64,000 bases of DNA from Bacteroidota bacterium (GCA_026224775.1 JAMFRP010000011.1:62001-126000), one strand, 5' to 3'; numbered from the stretch's first letter, positions 1 through 9,187 are shown. The notes: a model not told the origin generated them from the letters alone. Program-made: numbers and translations.

Positions 1-677
1 GTTGGCTGGCCACTAACATACAACGGGTTTGGAGCTTGTAAGGTCCCGCCTACGATGTAAGAAACGGACCAAACACCCGGGCTTAAAGGTGTTTCATTCG
101 CGGTACCTTCTGACGTATTTTGCAGGGTAAGTGTAAATACGGAATTACCGTTATATTTCAATGTGGCCGTAACCAATTTAGAAGCGGCCAGATAGGTGTT
201 GCCCTGGGCATCTGTTCCTACTACTTCGCTAATGTTTTTGGTTTCGGCAGTGCCCGGATGGCTGACCGTAGTGCCTGGTTTCTGATTTATCCGCGTGCCA
301 TTATCCCATAATTTTACTTGGGCAGATACATCACCTTCAATCGGGTTACCATTGGCATCATATACCTGTATGCCCGGATTTGAAGGGGCAAAAAACAGGT
401 CGTTTGATGCGCCGTACATCGTTGCAAAACTTAAAGCTTCGCCTTTTGCCGCGGAGAAAGTAATTGTAGTAGATTGGCCAGGTTGAATCAAGGCAGGCGA
501 TCCTGTTCCCTGGAAAGTGCCTGATTCAACCAGCGGTTCAGATTTCAATACATTCTCAACCGTGATCGTCGTTTGCTGATTAGCTGCGCCCGTAGCATTA
601 TTGTCTTTTTTGCACGCTGTAAAAGCAAGCGGCAACAAAAGCATCATTCCTGTTTTCAATAGATTGTTGTAGTTCAT
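1..677 (-). CDS. Spondin-domain lipoprotein (3' end beyond window)
   Basis: The reading frame starts at the ATG at 677 and stays open to the left edge, so the C-terminus is missing. The first ~22 residues are a lipoprotein signal with a hydrophobic core and a Cys in the context FTACKK (lipobox), so the protein is predicted to be lipid-anchored in the periplasm or outer membrane. The mature part reads like bacterial spondin_N proteins: an opening TITVENV strand, a central FATM..SNDLFFAP block, and an SPGVWSV block near the window edge. Those blocks are the basis of the call. Bacterial members are secreted or surface proteins of unsettled function. It is divergent from the DoxX gene, with ~245 bp of intergenic DNA between. 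Family assignment fairly sure, function unknown. Confidence 0.72.
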   Translation of the reverse strand, partial: MNYNNLLKTGMMLLLPLAFTACKKDNNATGAANQQTTITVENVLKSEPLVESGTFQGTGSPALIQPGQSTTITFSAAKGEALSFATMYGASNDLFFAPSNPGIQVYDANGNPIEGDVSAQVKLWDNGTRINQKPGTTVSHPGTAETKNISEVVGTDAQGNTYLAASKLVTATLKYNGNSVFTLTLQNTSEGTANETPLSPGVWSVSYIVGGTLQAPNPLYVSGQP

Positions 678-812
678 AAGTTTATATATTTTGCTTGTTT
701 GTCGTCCTATCGGGATATTTCTTACAATAAAAATTCTTCTATAAACGGAAGTGACTTTCTGATGACGATTCAATTATGATGTGCTATCAACGGAAAATTT
801 TTTTGAAAAAGA

Positions 813-842
813 TTGTAAGGGTTGGCTTCGCCATACGACTAA
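813..842 (+). promoter_or_regulatory. Putative ECF sigma promoter upstream of DoxX gene
   Basis: TTGTAAGG (813-820), a 15-nt spacer and CGACTAA (836-842) lie 82 bp before the DoxX start. The same two boxes with the same 15-nt spacing occur at 9811-9840, before a dehydrogenase gene and right after an ECF sigma factor gene. The bipartite layout with a CG-starting downstream box resembles an ECF promoter. That the local sigma factor reads it is inference. Confidence 0.45.
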
Positions 843-923
843 TCGGCCATCTGGTCATTAACTTGCTTTAAATATTGCCGGGATGAACCGGAGGCTTAAA
901 AACTAATAACAAATACAATTCTT

Positions 924-1367
924 ATGAAATCAACTGAAAAATGGGCTTCTTTAATCTTACGATTAGTAGTTGGCTTTGGGTTTATGGCTCATGGCTGGGC
1001 AAAATTAAGCGCGGGTACAGCAGGGTTTGAGAAATTGTTGATTCAGACCGGAGTGCCGCTTCCGCACATAACGTCATACATAGTACCTTATGTTGAGCTA
1101 TTAGGAGGTTTTGCCATTTTTATTGGCGCGCTGACCGTTATCGTGGCCATACCGCTGATTGCCACGATGCTGGTAGCCATAATTACCGTGCAATTCAAAT
1201 TTGGCTATAGCTCTGTAAAAACCATCGGCCTGACAGCAGGCGGACCGTTATTCGGGCCACCTGGATATGAGATCAACCTATTGTATATCGCAGCCCTTAT
1301 CGCCTTGATGTTATACGGGCCGGGCTTGTATTCGGTGGATCAATGGTTGGCAAGCAAAAGGAAATAG
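924..1367 (+). CDS. DoxX family membrane protein
   Basis: A 147-residue integral membrane protein with about four hydrophobic helices (near residues 10-28, 48-68, 70-92 and 112-132). The N-terminal ILRLVVGFGFMAHGWAKL stretch and the YVELLGG block are typical of DoxX/DoxD-type proteins, and the length fits. Family members are often found in redox-stress loci, where they are thought to help maintain thiol or quinone balance, but the biochemical role here is not known. It stands 53 bp upstream of the response regulator and could be co-transcribed with it. A candidate ECF promoter lies upstream at 813-842. Confident in the family. Confidence 0.85.
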   Translation: MKSTEKWASLILRLVVGFGFMAHGWAKLSAGTAGFEKLLIQTGVPLPHITSYIVPYVELLGGFAIFIGALTVIVAIPLIATMLVAIITVQFKFGYSSVKTIGLTAGGPLFGPPGYEINLLYIAALIALMLYGPGLYSVDQWLASKRK

Positions 1368-1420
1368 CTGATCCTCCGATTCGTTAGTATCATTTATTAC
1401 CTTAGTGGATATTTTATCAG

Positions 1421-2113
1421 ATGAAAAATATATTATTGGTCGAGGATGACCCCGAGATCACCAAATTATTACAGCTGCATTATAAAGAACCCAATTATGC
1501 GTTAACTGCGACGGCCAGCGGCAGTGATGGTTTGGAAAAAGCATTGGACGGCAATTTCGATCTGGTCATACTGGACTTGACCTTGCCAGACATGGATGGC
1601 ATGGAGGTTTGTAAAGGCATCAGGGACCATAAAGTTTCCAGCGCTATTTTAATGCTCACCTCCAAATCCGAAGAAATTGATAAAGTACTCGCCCTGGAAC
1701 TGGGTGCGGATGATTATGTGACCAAACCGTTTGGGATCAGGGAACTGATGGCCCGGTCAAAGGCGCTCATCAGGCGTTTTGAGCAAGTGCCTCAGCATAT
1801 GCCGGAACAGGAGAAGGAGATTCTCGTCAAAGACCTGGCTATCGATCAGAATTTAAGAAAGGCATCATTGAAAGGCACCCGTCTGGAACTAACTCCGAAA
1901 GAGTTTGACCTGCTGGTATTGCTTGCCTCGAATCCCGGCAAGGCCTTTACACGCCAGGAATTACTCGAACAGGTATGGGGATATACTTTTTCAGGATATG
2001 AACATACAGTTACTGCTCATATCAACCGGTTAAGGATTAAGATAGAAGCCAACTTGGATGAACCCGAATATATATTAACCAGCTGGGGTATCGGCTATAG
2101 ATTCATAGGATGA
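1421..2113 (+). CDS. OmpR/PhoB-type response regulator
   Basis: A 230-residue response regulator with an N-terminal receiver and a C-terminal winged helix. In the receiver, acidic D9/D10, phospho-acceptor D52 (in ILDLTLPD), a Thr in MLTSK and a Lys in VTKPFG are all present, so phosphorylation should be normal. The DNA-binding part contains the usual LTPKEFDLL and RQELLEQVWGY motifs and a C-terminal GIGYRF wing. The stop codon overlaps the kinase start (ATGA), so the two are translationally coupled. The next genes downstream are the thiol/methionine-sulfoxide repair genes, which are plausible targets, but this is only contextual. Confidence 0.93.
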   Translation: MKNILLVEDDPEITKLLQLHYKEPNYALTATASGSDGLEKALDGNFDLVILDLTLPDMDGMEVCKGIRDHKVSSAILMLTSKSEEIDKVLALELGADDYVTKPFGIRELMARSKALIRRFEQVPQHMPEQEKEILVKDLAIDQNLRKASLKGTRLELTPKEFDLLVLLASNPGKAFTRQELLEQVWGYTFSGYEHTVTAHINRLRIKIEANLDEPEYILTSWGIGYRFIG

Positions 2114-3582
2114 AAATAAGACGAACAGGTATCTTCTCGCGCATCGGGATCTTCGTATTCCTGATCATCGCAGTGTTGGGCGTATTGTTTGTATATGTGA
2201 CCTATACCGCGACCAGTGATTATTACCAAGGCAGTACGCAGTTACTCAATAAAGACATCGCCCAGCATATCGCCACATTGTCTGCTCCGTTTTCCAGCGC
2301 AGGTATTGATCACAAAAAAGCCGATTCGGTTTTTAACAGCACGATGATCATCAGCCCCAATACAGAAGTCTATTTTTTAGATACGATGGGGAACGTAAAA
2401 TATTATTACGCCCCGGATTCGCTGATCAAAGAACGGAAAGTACCTGTTGCTCAAATCGAAGCTTATTTAAGCGACCGTTTGCACCTGATCAAAAATACAG
2501 ATCCCAGGGATCCGGAAACGCCCAAAATATTTTCTGCCGCGCCGGTGATGATAGGTGATCAAAAAATCGGTTATATCTATGTAATACTCGTCAGCAAGGA
2601 GTACCGGAATGTTGCTGAGTTTGTTTTTAAATCAGAAGTGGGCGGTTGGGCAACCAAGGTTTTCTTTATCATTATCCTGGCTACGGTTATATTTAGTTTA
2701 TTATACACCTCACGACTGCAAAAACGCTTTAACCATGTCATCCATGTATTGGATCAATTTAAGGATGGGAATTTGAATGTGCGTTTCGACATTGGAGAGA
2801 AGGATGAGTTTTTTCCGATTGCGGATGCCTTTAATAAAATGGTGGCAATGCTTGACAACAATTTCACCCGTTTAAAGATGCTGGAAGACGAACGCAAAAA
2901 TTTCCTGGCTAATATTTCTCATGACCTGCGGACACCATTGGCTGTGGCAAGAGGTTATACCGAAACCTTATTGATGGAAACTACGGCCAGCCGAAAGGAA
3001 CAGGAAAGCCATCTGGATATGATCCTCAATAAGATCATGCAGGTAGAAAAGCTGGTATTGCAGCTTTTTGAACTTTCCAGGATGGAATCGGTAAACTTCA
3101 CGCCTCAAAAGGAACCTTTCGTGTTTTCTGAAATATTGCAGGAAACCATCAGGGGCGCGGAATTACAGGCAAAAGCAAAAAACATAAAAATCAACTGCGA
3201 AAATTGTGAGGATAGTACGCTGATCGATGCCGATATCAGCATGATGGAACGGGTGGTACAAAACCTGCTGGAGAACGCACTTAAATATACCAGCGAGAAG
3301 GGTTACATTAAGATAACGTTATCCCGTGAAGCCGATCATTTACTCATGCGGCTGGAAAACAGCGGAAATTTGTTATTATCTGAATTGCTGAATTGGGTCA
3401 ATAACGATACCGGGGAAGACACGATCAAAAGACCTAAACAGGCGGGATTAGGCCTGGCGCTGGTTAAACGGATACTGCAGTTGCACAGTTTCGGTTTTGA
3501 AGCACGTATCCTGAATGACAAGGTCAATTGCTTCATTATCAAAATAGATAGTTATAAAATTCCAATTAAAAAAGTACTATAA
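2110..3582 (+). CDS. Sensor histidine kinase (HAMP, HisKA, HATPase)
   Basis: A 490-residue membrane kinase, cognate to the response regulator it overlaps. It has a transmembrane helix near residues 11-32, a periplasmic sensor of ~145 residues, a second helix near 180-200, a HAMP linker, and a dimerisation domain with the H-box NISHDLRTPL. The ATPase domain has a normal N-box (NLLENALKYT) and a GLGLALVKRI G2 box. The G1 region is odd: where most kinases have DxGxG, it reads ENSGNLL, with no Asp in that position. Either the kinase binds ATP with an altered G1 box or it mainly acts as a phosphatase. The periplasmic sensor matches no domain I recognise, so its signal is unknown. Confidence 0.92.
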   Translation: MKIRRTGIFSRIGIFVFLIIAVLGVLFVYVTYTATSDYYQGSTQLLNKDIAQHIATLSAPFSSAGIDHKKADSVFNSTMIISPNTEVYFLDTMGNVKYYYAPDSLIKERKVPVAQIEAYLSDRLHLIKNTDPRDPETPKIFSAAPVMIGDQKIGYIYVILVSKEYRNVAEFVFKSEVGGWATKVFFIIILATVIFSLLYTSRLQKRFNHVIHVLDQFKDGNLNVRFDIGEKDEFFPIADAFNKMVAMLDNNFTRLKMLEDERKNFLANISHDLRTPLAVARGYTETLLMETTASRKEQESHLDMILNKIMQVEKLVLQLFELSRMESVNFTPQKEPFVFSEILQETIRGAELQAKAKNIKINCENCEDSTLIDADISMMERVVQNLLENALKYTSEKGYIKITLSREADHLLMRLENSGNLLLSELLNWVNNDTGEDTIKRPKQAGLGLALVKRILQLHSFGFEARILNDKVNCFIIKIDSYKIPIKKVL

Positions 3583-3665
3583 ACGGAGGATACGTTATAC
3601 TTCTGTGATAACTTGTAAGGGGTGAATGAGCGAATTTTGGAGACATAAAGTTTTCAAAAAAGCTC

Positions 3666-5357
3666 ATGAAAAAATACATAAAAACCCACCTGAAAAAACT
3701 GCCCGTATTACTGGTATTGTTTTGCTTGCTTTCGGTATCAACCTATGCAAGCCCTTCTGCAAAAGCTGATACCGCAAGTACTGCCGGTGTACAATTTACC
3801 CCTATAGCTGCTGATACGCCAGTTATTGCTTCGGCAAGCGCTATGGTAAAATCACCAGTTGTTAAACAAGCACCCGCTAAAATATCGCTTACGATTCCTG
3901 CTAAAGCACCATTAAGTTTATGGACGATATTTATAGCCGGGTTTATCGGCGGCCTGGCTGCCTTATTGCTCCCATGCATTTTCCCGATGCTGCCACTTAC
4001 CGTGGGCTTTTTTACTAAACGCCATACCAATCCTAAAAAGGGAATCTTGGATGCAGCCGTTTATGGCCTATCCATAATCCTGATCTATGTAGGGTTGGGT
4101 ATGCTCATCACCGTTATTTTCGGCGCAGATGCATTAAATGCCTTATCGACTAACGGCATCTTCAACTTTGTTTTCTTCCTGCTATTGGTAGCATTCGCTG
4201 CTTCCTTCTTTGGCGCTTTCGAGATCACCTTACCTAATAGGTGGGCGAATAAAGCAGAAGAGAATACAGAACGAAAAGGCTTTGCCGGTATATTCTTTAT
4301 GGCAGCTGCATTGGCATTAGTTTCATTTAGCTGTACTGGCCCGATCATTGGCACCCTACTGGTACAAGCAGCAACCTCCGGCGCGCGTTTGGGCCCGGCT
4401 GTTGGTATGCTGGGGTTCTCTATCGCGTTGTCGTTTCCTTTTGTATTGTTCGCCCTTTTTCCTTCCTGGCTAAATAACCTGCCTAAATCTGGTGGTTGGT
4501 TAAACAGTGTTAAAGTATTTTTGGGGTTTTTGGAACTGGCGCTTTCGTTAAAATTCCTGAGCAATGTGGATTTAACCTATCACTGGCACTTATTCGACAG
4601 GGAAGTGTTCCTGGTATTGTGGATCGTGATCGCCGCATTAACAGGCTTCTATTTATTAGGTAAATTAAAATTCGGACATGATTCTGATGTAGCCTATGTT
4701 TCCGTCCCAAGATTATTCCTGGCTATTATCGTGCTTTCCTTTTCGGTTTACATGGTACCGGGCTTATGGGGCGCGCCGTTAAAATCCATAGCGGCTTTTC
4801 TGCCACCGCAAGCCAGCCAGGATTTTGATTTGTACACTCCAACGTTATCCGGCAGCAGCAACACTGTAAGCTCAGCATCTGCTGACCAGGCTCCGCATAA
4901 ATATGCAAACCTGTTTGATAAGCCGCTGAACCTGAATCCATTTTTTGATTACAAGGAAGGCATCTCATATGCGCAGAAAGTGCATAAACCTGTGATTATC
5001 GATTTTACAGGCCATGCATGCGTCAACTGCCGTAAAATGGAAGCAACTGTTTGGCCGGATAAAATGATATTGCCATTGTTAAAAGGCAGCTACGTGTTGA
5101 TCCAGCTTTATGTGGATGATAAAACAGAACTGCCTGAAAACGAGCAATATGTAAGCAGTTTTAGCCATCGGAAGATCACCAATATCGGTGCCTTGAACAG
5201 CGACATCCAGGCTACACGGTTTAATACCAACTCGCAACCCTATTATGTACTGCTAAACCCGGTAACAGAAACGGTACTGGTAACACCTGAAGGTGCTGAT
5301 TATAATATCGCCAGTTTCGCTAAATACCTGCAATCAGGCCTTAATCTTTTTAAATAA
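3666..5357 (+). CDS. DsbD-like transmembrane thiol:disulfide interchange protein
   Basis: A 563-residue inner-membrane reductant conduit that should carry electrons from cytoplasmic thioredoxin to periplasmic partners. A signal peptide (residues ~1-28, KKLPVLLVLFCLL core) is followed by a low-complexity Ala/Ser/Pro linker, then a DsbD-beta-like membrane domain with the two conserved cysteines C104 (LLPCIFP) and C223 (FSCTGP). The C-terminal periplasmic thioredoxin-like domain has the redox pair C452/C455 (HACVNC). The N-terminal alpha domain of classical DsbD is absent, and a separate gene four positions downstream (7719-8162) resembles it. It starts the run DsbD, TlpA, MsrA, MsrB, alpha-like protein, TrxB. 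An isolated TTGTAAGG lies ~50 bp upstream. Confidence 0.9.
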   Translation: MKKYIKTHLKKLPVLLVLFCLLSVSTYASPSAKADTASTAGVQFTPIAADTPVIASASAMVKSPVVKQAPAKISLTIPAKAPLSLWTIFIAGFIGGLAALLLPCIFPMLPLTVGFFTKRHTNPKKGILDAAVYGLSIILIYVGLGMLITVIFGADALNALSTNGIFNFVFFLLLVAFAASFFGAFEITLPNRWANKAEENTERKGFAGIFFMAAALALVSFSCTGPIIGTLLVQAATSGARLGPAVGMLGFSIALSFPFVLFALFPSWLNNLPKSGGWLNSVKVFLGFLELALSLKFLSNVDLTYHWHLFDREVFLVLWIVIAALTGFYLLGKLKFGHDSDVAYVSVPRLFLAIIVLSFSVYMVPGLWGAPLKSIAAFLPPQASQDFDLYTPTLSGSSNTVSSASADQAPHKYANLFDKPLNLNPFFDYKEGISYAQKVHKPVIIDFTGHACVNCRKMEATVWPDKMILPLLKGSYVLIQLYVDDKTELPENEQYVSSFSHRKITNIGALNSDIQATRFNTNSQPYYVLLNPVTETVLVTPEGADYNIASFAKYLQSGLNLFK

Positions 5358-5371
5358 TAACATTGAAAATC

Positions 5372-6496
5372 ATGAAAAATAAAGCAATTATATCCGGCGC
5401 ATTAATGGTAAGTGCCTTCCTGTTTTCCTGCAAGGATAATACAGCATTCACCATTTCCGGAACGATAAAAAATCCAGCGAAAACTAAAAAAGTCTACTTG
5501 TTACAAGCCGACAGCGCGGCGCAATACACCGTGGTTGATTCAGCAAACCTGGCTCATGATGGCAGTTTTAAATTTAAACGCGGGTCGGCATTTGTGAATT
5601 TGTATAAGGTAAAGGCTGATACGCTTCAGTTTGAACTGGCTGCACAAAATGGCGATGCAATTGAACTGAACACAGACCTGGCTGATAGTCATCATGCTTA
5701 TACAGTAAGCGGCTCAGACGTGTCTGAAAAAATCAAGGCTTTTGATGATTTCAGCAAAGCTTACACCGACAGGAATAATAAAATAGTTGCCGAATTTCAG
5801 GAGAAATCGCAAAAGACTGGTCAGCAAGCAGATTCTTTGCTAAAGATTTACCTGCCTGTTTTTCAAAAAAATCAGGTAGATTACAGCGGCGCTGTTTTGA
5901 AATTTATTGACGAAAACAAAAGTTCGCTTGCAGCTTTATTTGCTTCAACAACATTGGATCCTGTGCAATACGAGCAACAGTTGATTGCTTATGCAGATGA
6001 CATTAAAGGTAACGCCGAATTATCCAAAAACCCGGCGGTACAAAGCTTCATCAAAGTTATGGACAAAGCAAAACCACTATCAATCGGCCACCATGCACCT
6101 GATTTTACCATTACCAGTATCGACGGCAAACAGGTGAAATTATCTGATTATAAAGGCAAAGTCGTAATGGTTGATTTCTGGGCTTCATGGTGCGTGCCAT
6201 GCCGCCAGGAAAACCCGAATGTATTGAAGCAGTATCAAAAGTTTCATGCCAAAGGGTTCAGCGTTTTAGGCGTGTCACTTGATAAGGATAAAGCTGCCTG
6301 GCAAAAAGCCGTTAATGATGACCACCTGGAATGGACGCAAACATCCGATCTGAAAAGTTTTGAAGGTCAGGCGGAGCAATTGTACCAGATCCAGGCTATC
6401 CCCTCAAATTTCATTATTGATCCGCAAGGAAATATCATCGCTAAAAATATCAGAGGAGCCGACCTGGAAGCATTTCTTAATAAAACTATTCATTAA
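5372..6496 (+). CDS. TlpA-like thioredoxin lipoprotein (DUF4369 + AhpC/TSA)
   Basis: A periplasmic, lipid-anchored thiol oxidoreductase of 374 residues. The ATG at 5372 is preferred over an in-frame TTG at 5363 because it places a clean lipoprotein signal at the N-terminus, with the lipobox Cys at residue 20 (LFSC). A DUF4369-like beta domain (TFTISGTIKNP type opening) is followed by a helical linker and a TlpA/AhpC-TSA thioredoxin fold with the WASWCVPC motif (C274/C277) and a cis-Pro in AIPSNF. Only 14 bp separate it from the dsbD-like gene, so it is very probably a partner that takes electrons from DsbD and delivers them to oxidised periplasmic proteins such as the following Msr enzymes. 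Confidence 0.9.
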   Translation: MKNKAIISGALMVSAFLFSCKDNTAFTISGTIKNPAKTKKVYLLQADSAAQYTVVDSANLAHDGSFKFKRGSAFVNLYKVKADTLQFELAAQNGDAIELNTDLADSHHAYTVSGSDVSEKIKAFDDFSKAYTDRNNKIVAEFQEKSQKTGQQADSLLKIYLPVFQKNQVDYSGAVLKFIDENKSSLAALFASTTLDPVQYEQQLIAYADDIKGNAELSKNPAVQSFIKVMDKAKPLSIGHHAPDFTITSIDGKQVKLSDYKGKVVMVDFWASWCVPCRQENPNVLKQYQKFHAKGFSVLGVSLDKDKAAWQKAVNDDHLEWTQTSDLKSFEGQAEQLYQIQAIPSNFIIDPQGNIIAKNIRGADLEAFLNKTIH

Positions 6497-6523
6497 TCAT
6501 CAACCCATTTAAATACAATAGAC

Positions 6524-7168
6524 ATGAAAAAGATCATTTGTTATATATTGTTTACCATGGCAACTGCGGGTACTGCTTTTGCCCATTCCATTAAAGAAAA
6601 GAATCAGCCCAACTTAAAAGGCACACACTTAGACACTGCTACCCTGGCTACAGGTTGCTTCTGGTGCGCAGAAGCCAAATTCAAGGAACTGCGCGGCGTC
6701 GTTAAAGTAACTTCAGGCTTTGCAGGCGGCCATACCGTTAACCCGACCTACGAACAGGTTTGTACAGGAACAACCGGGCATGCCGAAGCCTGTAATATTG
6801 TGTTTGATCCCAAACAGATCAGCTTTGATGAGTTGTTACAGGTTTTCTTTACCGACCATGACCCTACGCAGTTAAACAGGCAGGGTAATGATGTAGGCAC
6901 GCAATACCGCTCGGCCGTTTTTTACCATAATGCCAGCCAAAAACAAAAAGCGGAATATTATATAAAAAAGATCAATGAAGAAAAAGCTTATCCTAAACCG
7001 GTGGTGACCCAGGTAGTACCATTTACTGTATTTTATAAAGCCGAAGGCTACCACCAAAACTATTTCAGTAAGAACGGCGATGTGCCCTATTGCAAACTGG
7101 TGATACAGCCTGAACTGGATAAATTCAGAAAAGCATTTGCTGATAAACTAAAAACCTCAAATAAATAA
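6524..7168 (+). CDS. msrA: Exported peptide-methionine (S)-S-oxide reductase MsrA
   Basis: A 214-residue MsrA that reduces the S form of methionine sulfoxide. The catalytic motif GCFWC (C45/C48) is followed by the family blocks TSGFAGG, PTYEQVCTG, TGHAEAC and DPTQLNRQGNDVGTQYRS, and by YHQNYF. Residues 1-20 form a signal peptide (hydrophobic core then AFA), so the enzyme acts in the periplasm instead of the cytosol. It sits 27 bp after the TlpA-like gene and 4 bp before msrB. Because MsrA needs external thiols to recycle, the DsbD/TlpA genes next to it are the likely reductant supply. Confidence 0.95.
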   Translation: MKKIICYILFTMATAGTAFAHSIKEKNQPNLKGTHLDTATLATGCFWCAEAKFKELRGVVKVTSGFAGGHTVNPTYEQVCTGTTGHAEACNIVFDPKQISFDELLQVFFTDHDPTQLNRQGNDVGTQYRSAVFYHNASQKQKAEYYIKKINEEKAYPKPVVTQVVPFTVFYKAEGYHQNYFSKNGDVPYCKLVIQPELDKFRKAFADKLKTSNK

Positions 7169-7172
7169 GACC

Positions 7173-7685
7173 ATGAAATCAATTATCATTATATCAGCCC
7201 TGATGCTTATCACTATAACCGGTGTTTTTGCACAACAATTAAAGTCCGCCAATGGACATGCCAATAATCCTTATTATTCCAATACGGACATTAAAAAACT
7301 GAATGTATCAGATGCAGAATGGAAAAAGATCTTGTCGCCTGCATTATACGCAACAGCGCGCGAGGAGGCTACTGAAAAGCCATTTACCGGCCAGTACTGG
7401 AATAAAAGCGCTAAGGGCACCTACTACTGTGCTGTCTGCGGCAATGAACTTTTTAAATCTGATGCTAAATTTTCGAGCACCTGCGGATGGCCGAGCTTTT
7501 TTGCGCCAACCAGACAAAATAGCGTGATCTACCGTGAAGATCATTCATTTGGCATGGATCGTACAGAAGTGATCTGCGCCCGCTGTGGTTCACACTTAGG
7601 GCATATTTTCGACGATGGCCCGGCACCAACTTATAAAAGGTATTGCATGAATTCCATATCGCTGGATTTTCAGCCGGATAAATAA
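7173..7685 (+). CDS. msrB: Exported peptide-methionine (R)-S-oxide reductase MsrB
   Basis: A 170-residue MsrB that reduces the R form of methionine sulfoxide. Two CxxC zinc pairs (CAVC and CARC), the STCGWPSF block, GSHLGHIFDDGP and the catalytic Cys in RYCMNS are all present. A signal peptide of ~20 residues ending in VFAQ shows export. It starts 4 bp after msrA, so both stereoisomers of oxidised methionine are repaired by one transcript. Separate MsrA and MsrB proteins here contrast with the fused MsrAB forms of some other bacteria. Confidence 0.95.
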   Translation: MKSIIIISALMLITITGVFAQQLKSANGHANNPYYSNTDIKKLNVSDAEWKKILSPALYATAREEATEKPFTGQYWNKSAKGTYYCAVCGNELFKSDAKFSSTCGWPSFFAPTRQNSVIYREDHSFGMDRTEVICARCGSHLGHIFDDGPAPTYKRYCMNSISLDFQPDK

Positions 7686-7718
7686 TAGCCCATATATCAA
7701 ATTCAAAAAACATAAAAG

Positions 7719-8162
7719 ATGAAAAAAATACTGTTTGTTATAATGGCGGTTCTGATAGGAACGAACGCCTTCAGTCAGATTGAAAAACCTGTAAAATGGT
7801 CTTTCGCCATAAAAAAAGAAAGTAAAGATCAGGCCGTTATATTTTTAAAAGCGGACATACAAAACAGCTGGCATATTTACTCACTGGATCAACAGGATGG
7901 TGGCCCTATAAAAACGGCCTTTACTTTTTTACCGGATGCAGCTTATTCGCTGATCGGCAAAGCCAGCCAACCACAGCCGCACACCAAATTTGAAAGTGCA
8001 TTCAATATGAATGTATCGTATTTTGAAAACTCAGTAATCTTTCAGCAAAAGATCCGGCTAAAATCAGGAAAAGGGGTGTTGCACGGCAAACTGGAATACA
8101 TGACCTGCAACAATCAAAAATGCTTGCCTCCTGAGGATTTAGACTTTTCTATCAACCTTTAA
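7719..8162 (+). CDS. Exported DsbD N-terminal (alpha) domain-like protein
   Basis: A 147-residue protein with a signal peptide (ILFVIMAVLIGTNAFSQ). The remainder is an immunoglobulin-like beta domain resembling the DsbD alpha domain (DsbC-interacting domain): VKWSF opening, WHIYSLDQQDGGP in the middle, and a C-terminal TCNNQKCLPPED with two Cys six positions apart, the usual arrangement of the redox pair in this domain. In classical DsbD this module is fused to the membrane domain, but the DsbD-like protein in this operon lacks it. The simplest reading is a split DsbD whose soluble acceptor domain is encoded separately. That functional link is inferred. Confidence 0.75.
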   Translation: MKKILFVIMAVLIGTNAFSQIEKPVKWSFAIKKESKDQAVIFLKADIQNSWHIYSLDQQDGGPIKTAFTFLPDAAYSLIGKASQPQPHTKFESAFNMNVSYFENSVIFQQKIRLKSGKGVLHGKLEYMTCNNQKCLPPEDLDFSINL

Positions 8163-8172
8163 TCTCTTAATA

Positions 8173-9129
8173 ATGTCACCAGATACAGAACACGTAAAAT
8201 GCCTGATCATCGGATCGGGCCCGGCAGGCTATACTGCCGCGATATATGCTGCGCGAGCAGATTTAAAACCAATACTATATACTGGTATTATAGCAGGCGG
8301 ACAGCTTACACAAACCACCGAGGTTGAAAATTACCCCGGCTACCCTGATGGTATCCAAGGACCCGAGATGATGGAGAATTTCCGCAAACAGGCAGAACGG
8401 TTGGGGACTGATATTCGCTTTGGCTATATCACTTCTGTTGATTTTTCCAGCTTGCCGCATAAGGTGGTAGTAGATGAGAACAAGATGATCACTGCGGATT
8501 CGGTAATTATTTCCACCGGCGCTTCGGCCAAATGGCTTGGGCTGGAATCGGAACAAAAATACAATGGTTTTGGCGTTTCAGCCTGCGCGGTTTGCGACGG
8601 GTTTTTCTTCAAGGGACAGGATGTAGCTATTGTGGGTGCGGGTGATACTGCTGCCGAGGAAGCGACTTACCTGGCTAAACTTTGCCGCAAGGTTTATATG
8701 CTGGTCAGGCGGGATGAATTTCGCGCCTCGAAAGCGATGGTCAACCGGGTTTTAAATACGCCTAACATTGAATTGTTATATGATACAGAAACCAGGGAGA
8801 TTTTAGGCGATGGTTTGAATGTTACCGGGGTTAAAGTGCTCAACAATAAAACCAATCAGGAAACGGATTTGGATGTAACCGGCTTTTTTGTAGCAATAGG
8901 TCATCATCCCAATACGGATATTTTCAAAGACTGGATACATATGGACGAAGTAGGCTATATTAAAACCACGCCGGGTTCAACTACAACCAATGTGGAAGGC
9001 GTTTTTTGTTGTGGTGACGCGCAGGATCATATCTACCGCCAGGCGGTGACCGCTGCAGGCAGCGGCTGTATGGCAGCTATTGACGCGGAGCGTTATCTGG
9101 CTGCTAAGGAGCATATCGTTACTGCCTGA
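8173..9129 (+). CDS. trxB: Thioredoxin-disulfide reductase
   Basis: A 318-residue NADPH-dependent FAD enzyme that reduces thioredoxin. Features seen: the FAD-binding GSGPAGYTA motif near residue 15, the redox-active CAVC (C138/C141) followed by DGFFF, the NADPH-binding VGAGDTAAEEA motif near 154, and the C-terminal GCGDAQD-like block (FCCGDAQDHIYRQAV). There is no signal peptide, so it is cytosolic. It starts 10 bp after the alpha-domain gene and closes the redox operon, supplying electrons that would pass via thioredoxin to the DsbD-like protein. Confidence 0.95.
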   Translation: MSPDTEHVKCLIIGSGPAGYTAAIYAARADLKPILYTGIIAGGQLTQTTEVENYPGYPDGIQGPEMMENFRKQAERLGTDIRFGYITSVDFSSLPHKVVVDENKMITADSVIISTGASAKWLGLESEQKYNGFGVSACAVCDGFFFKGQDVAIVGAGDTAAEEATYLAKLCRKVYMLVRRDEFRASKAMVNRVLNTPNIELLYDTETREILGDGLNVTGVKVLNNKTNQETDLDVTGFFVAIGHHPNTDIFKDWIHMDEVGYIKTTPGSTTTNVEGVFCCGDAQDHIYRQAVTAAGSGCMAAIDAERYLAAKEHIVTA

Positions 9130-9187
9130 ATGGCTATAGCATTCTTAAACACAAAAACAGATCATTTAACCCCAAAATGCAGAACAA

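Noticed and set aside
3613..3620. TTGTAAGG before the DsbD-like gene as a full ECF promoter
   Set aside because: The CGACTAA box is not present 15 nt downstream; only the first half is found, so it was not called as a promoter.
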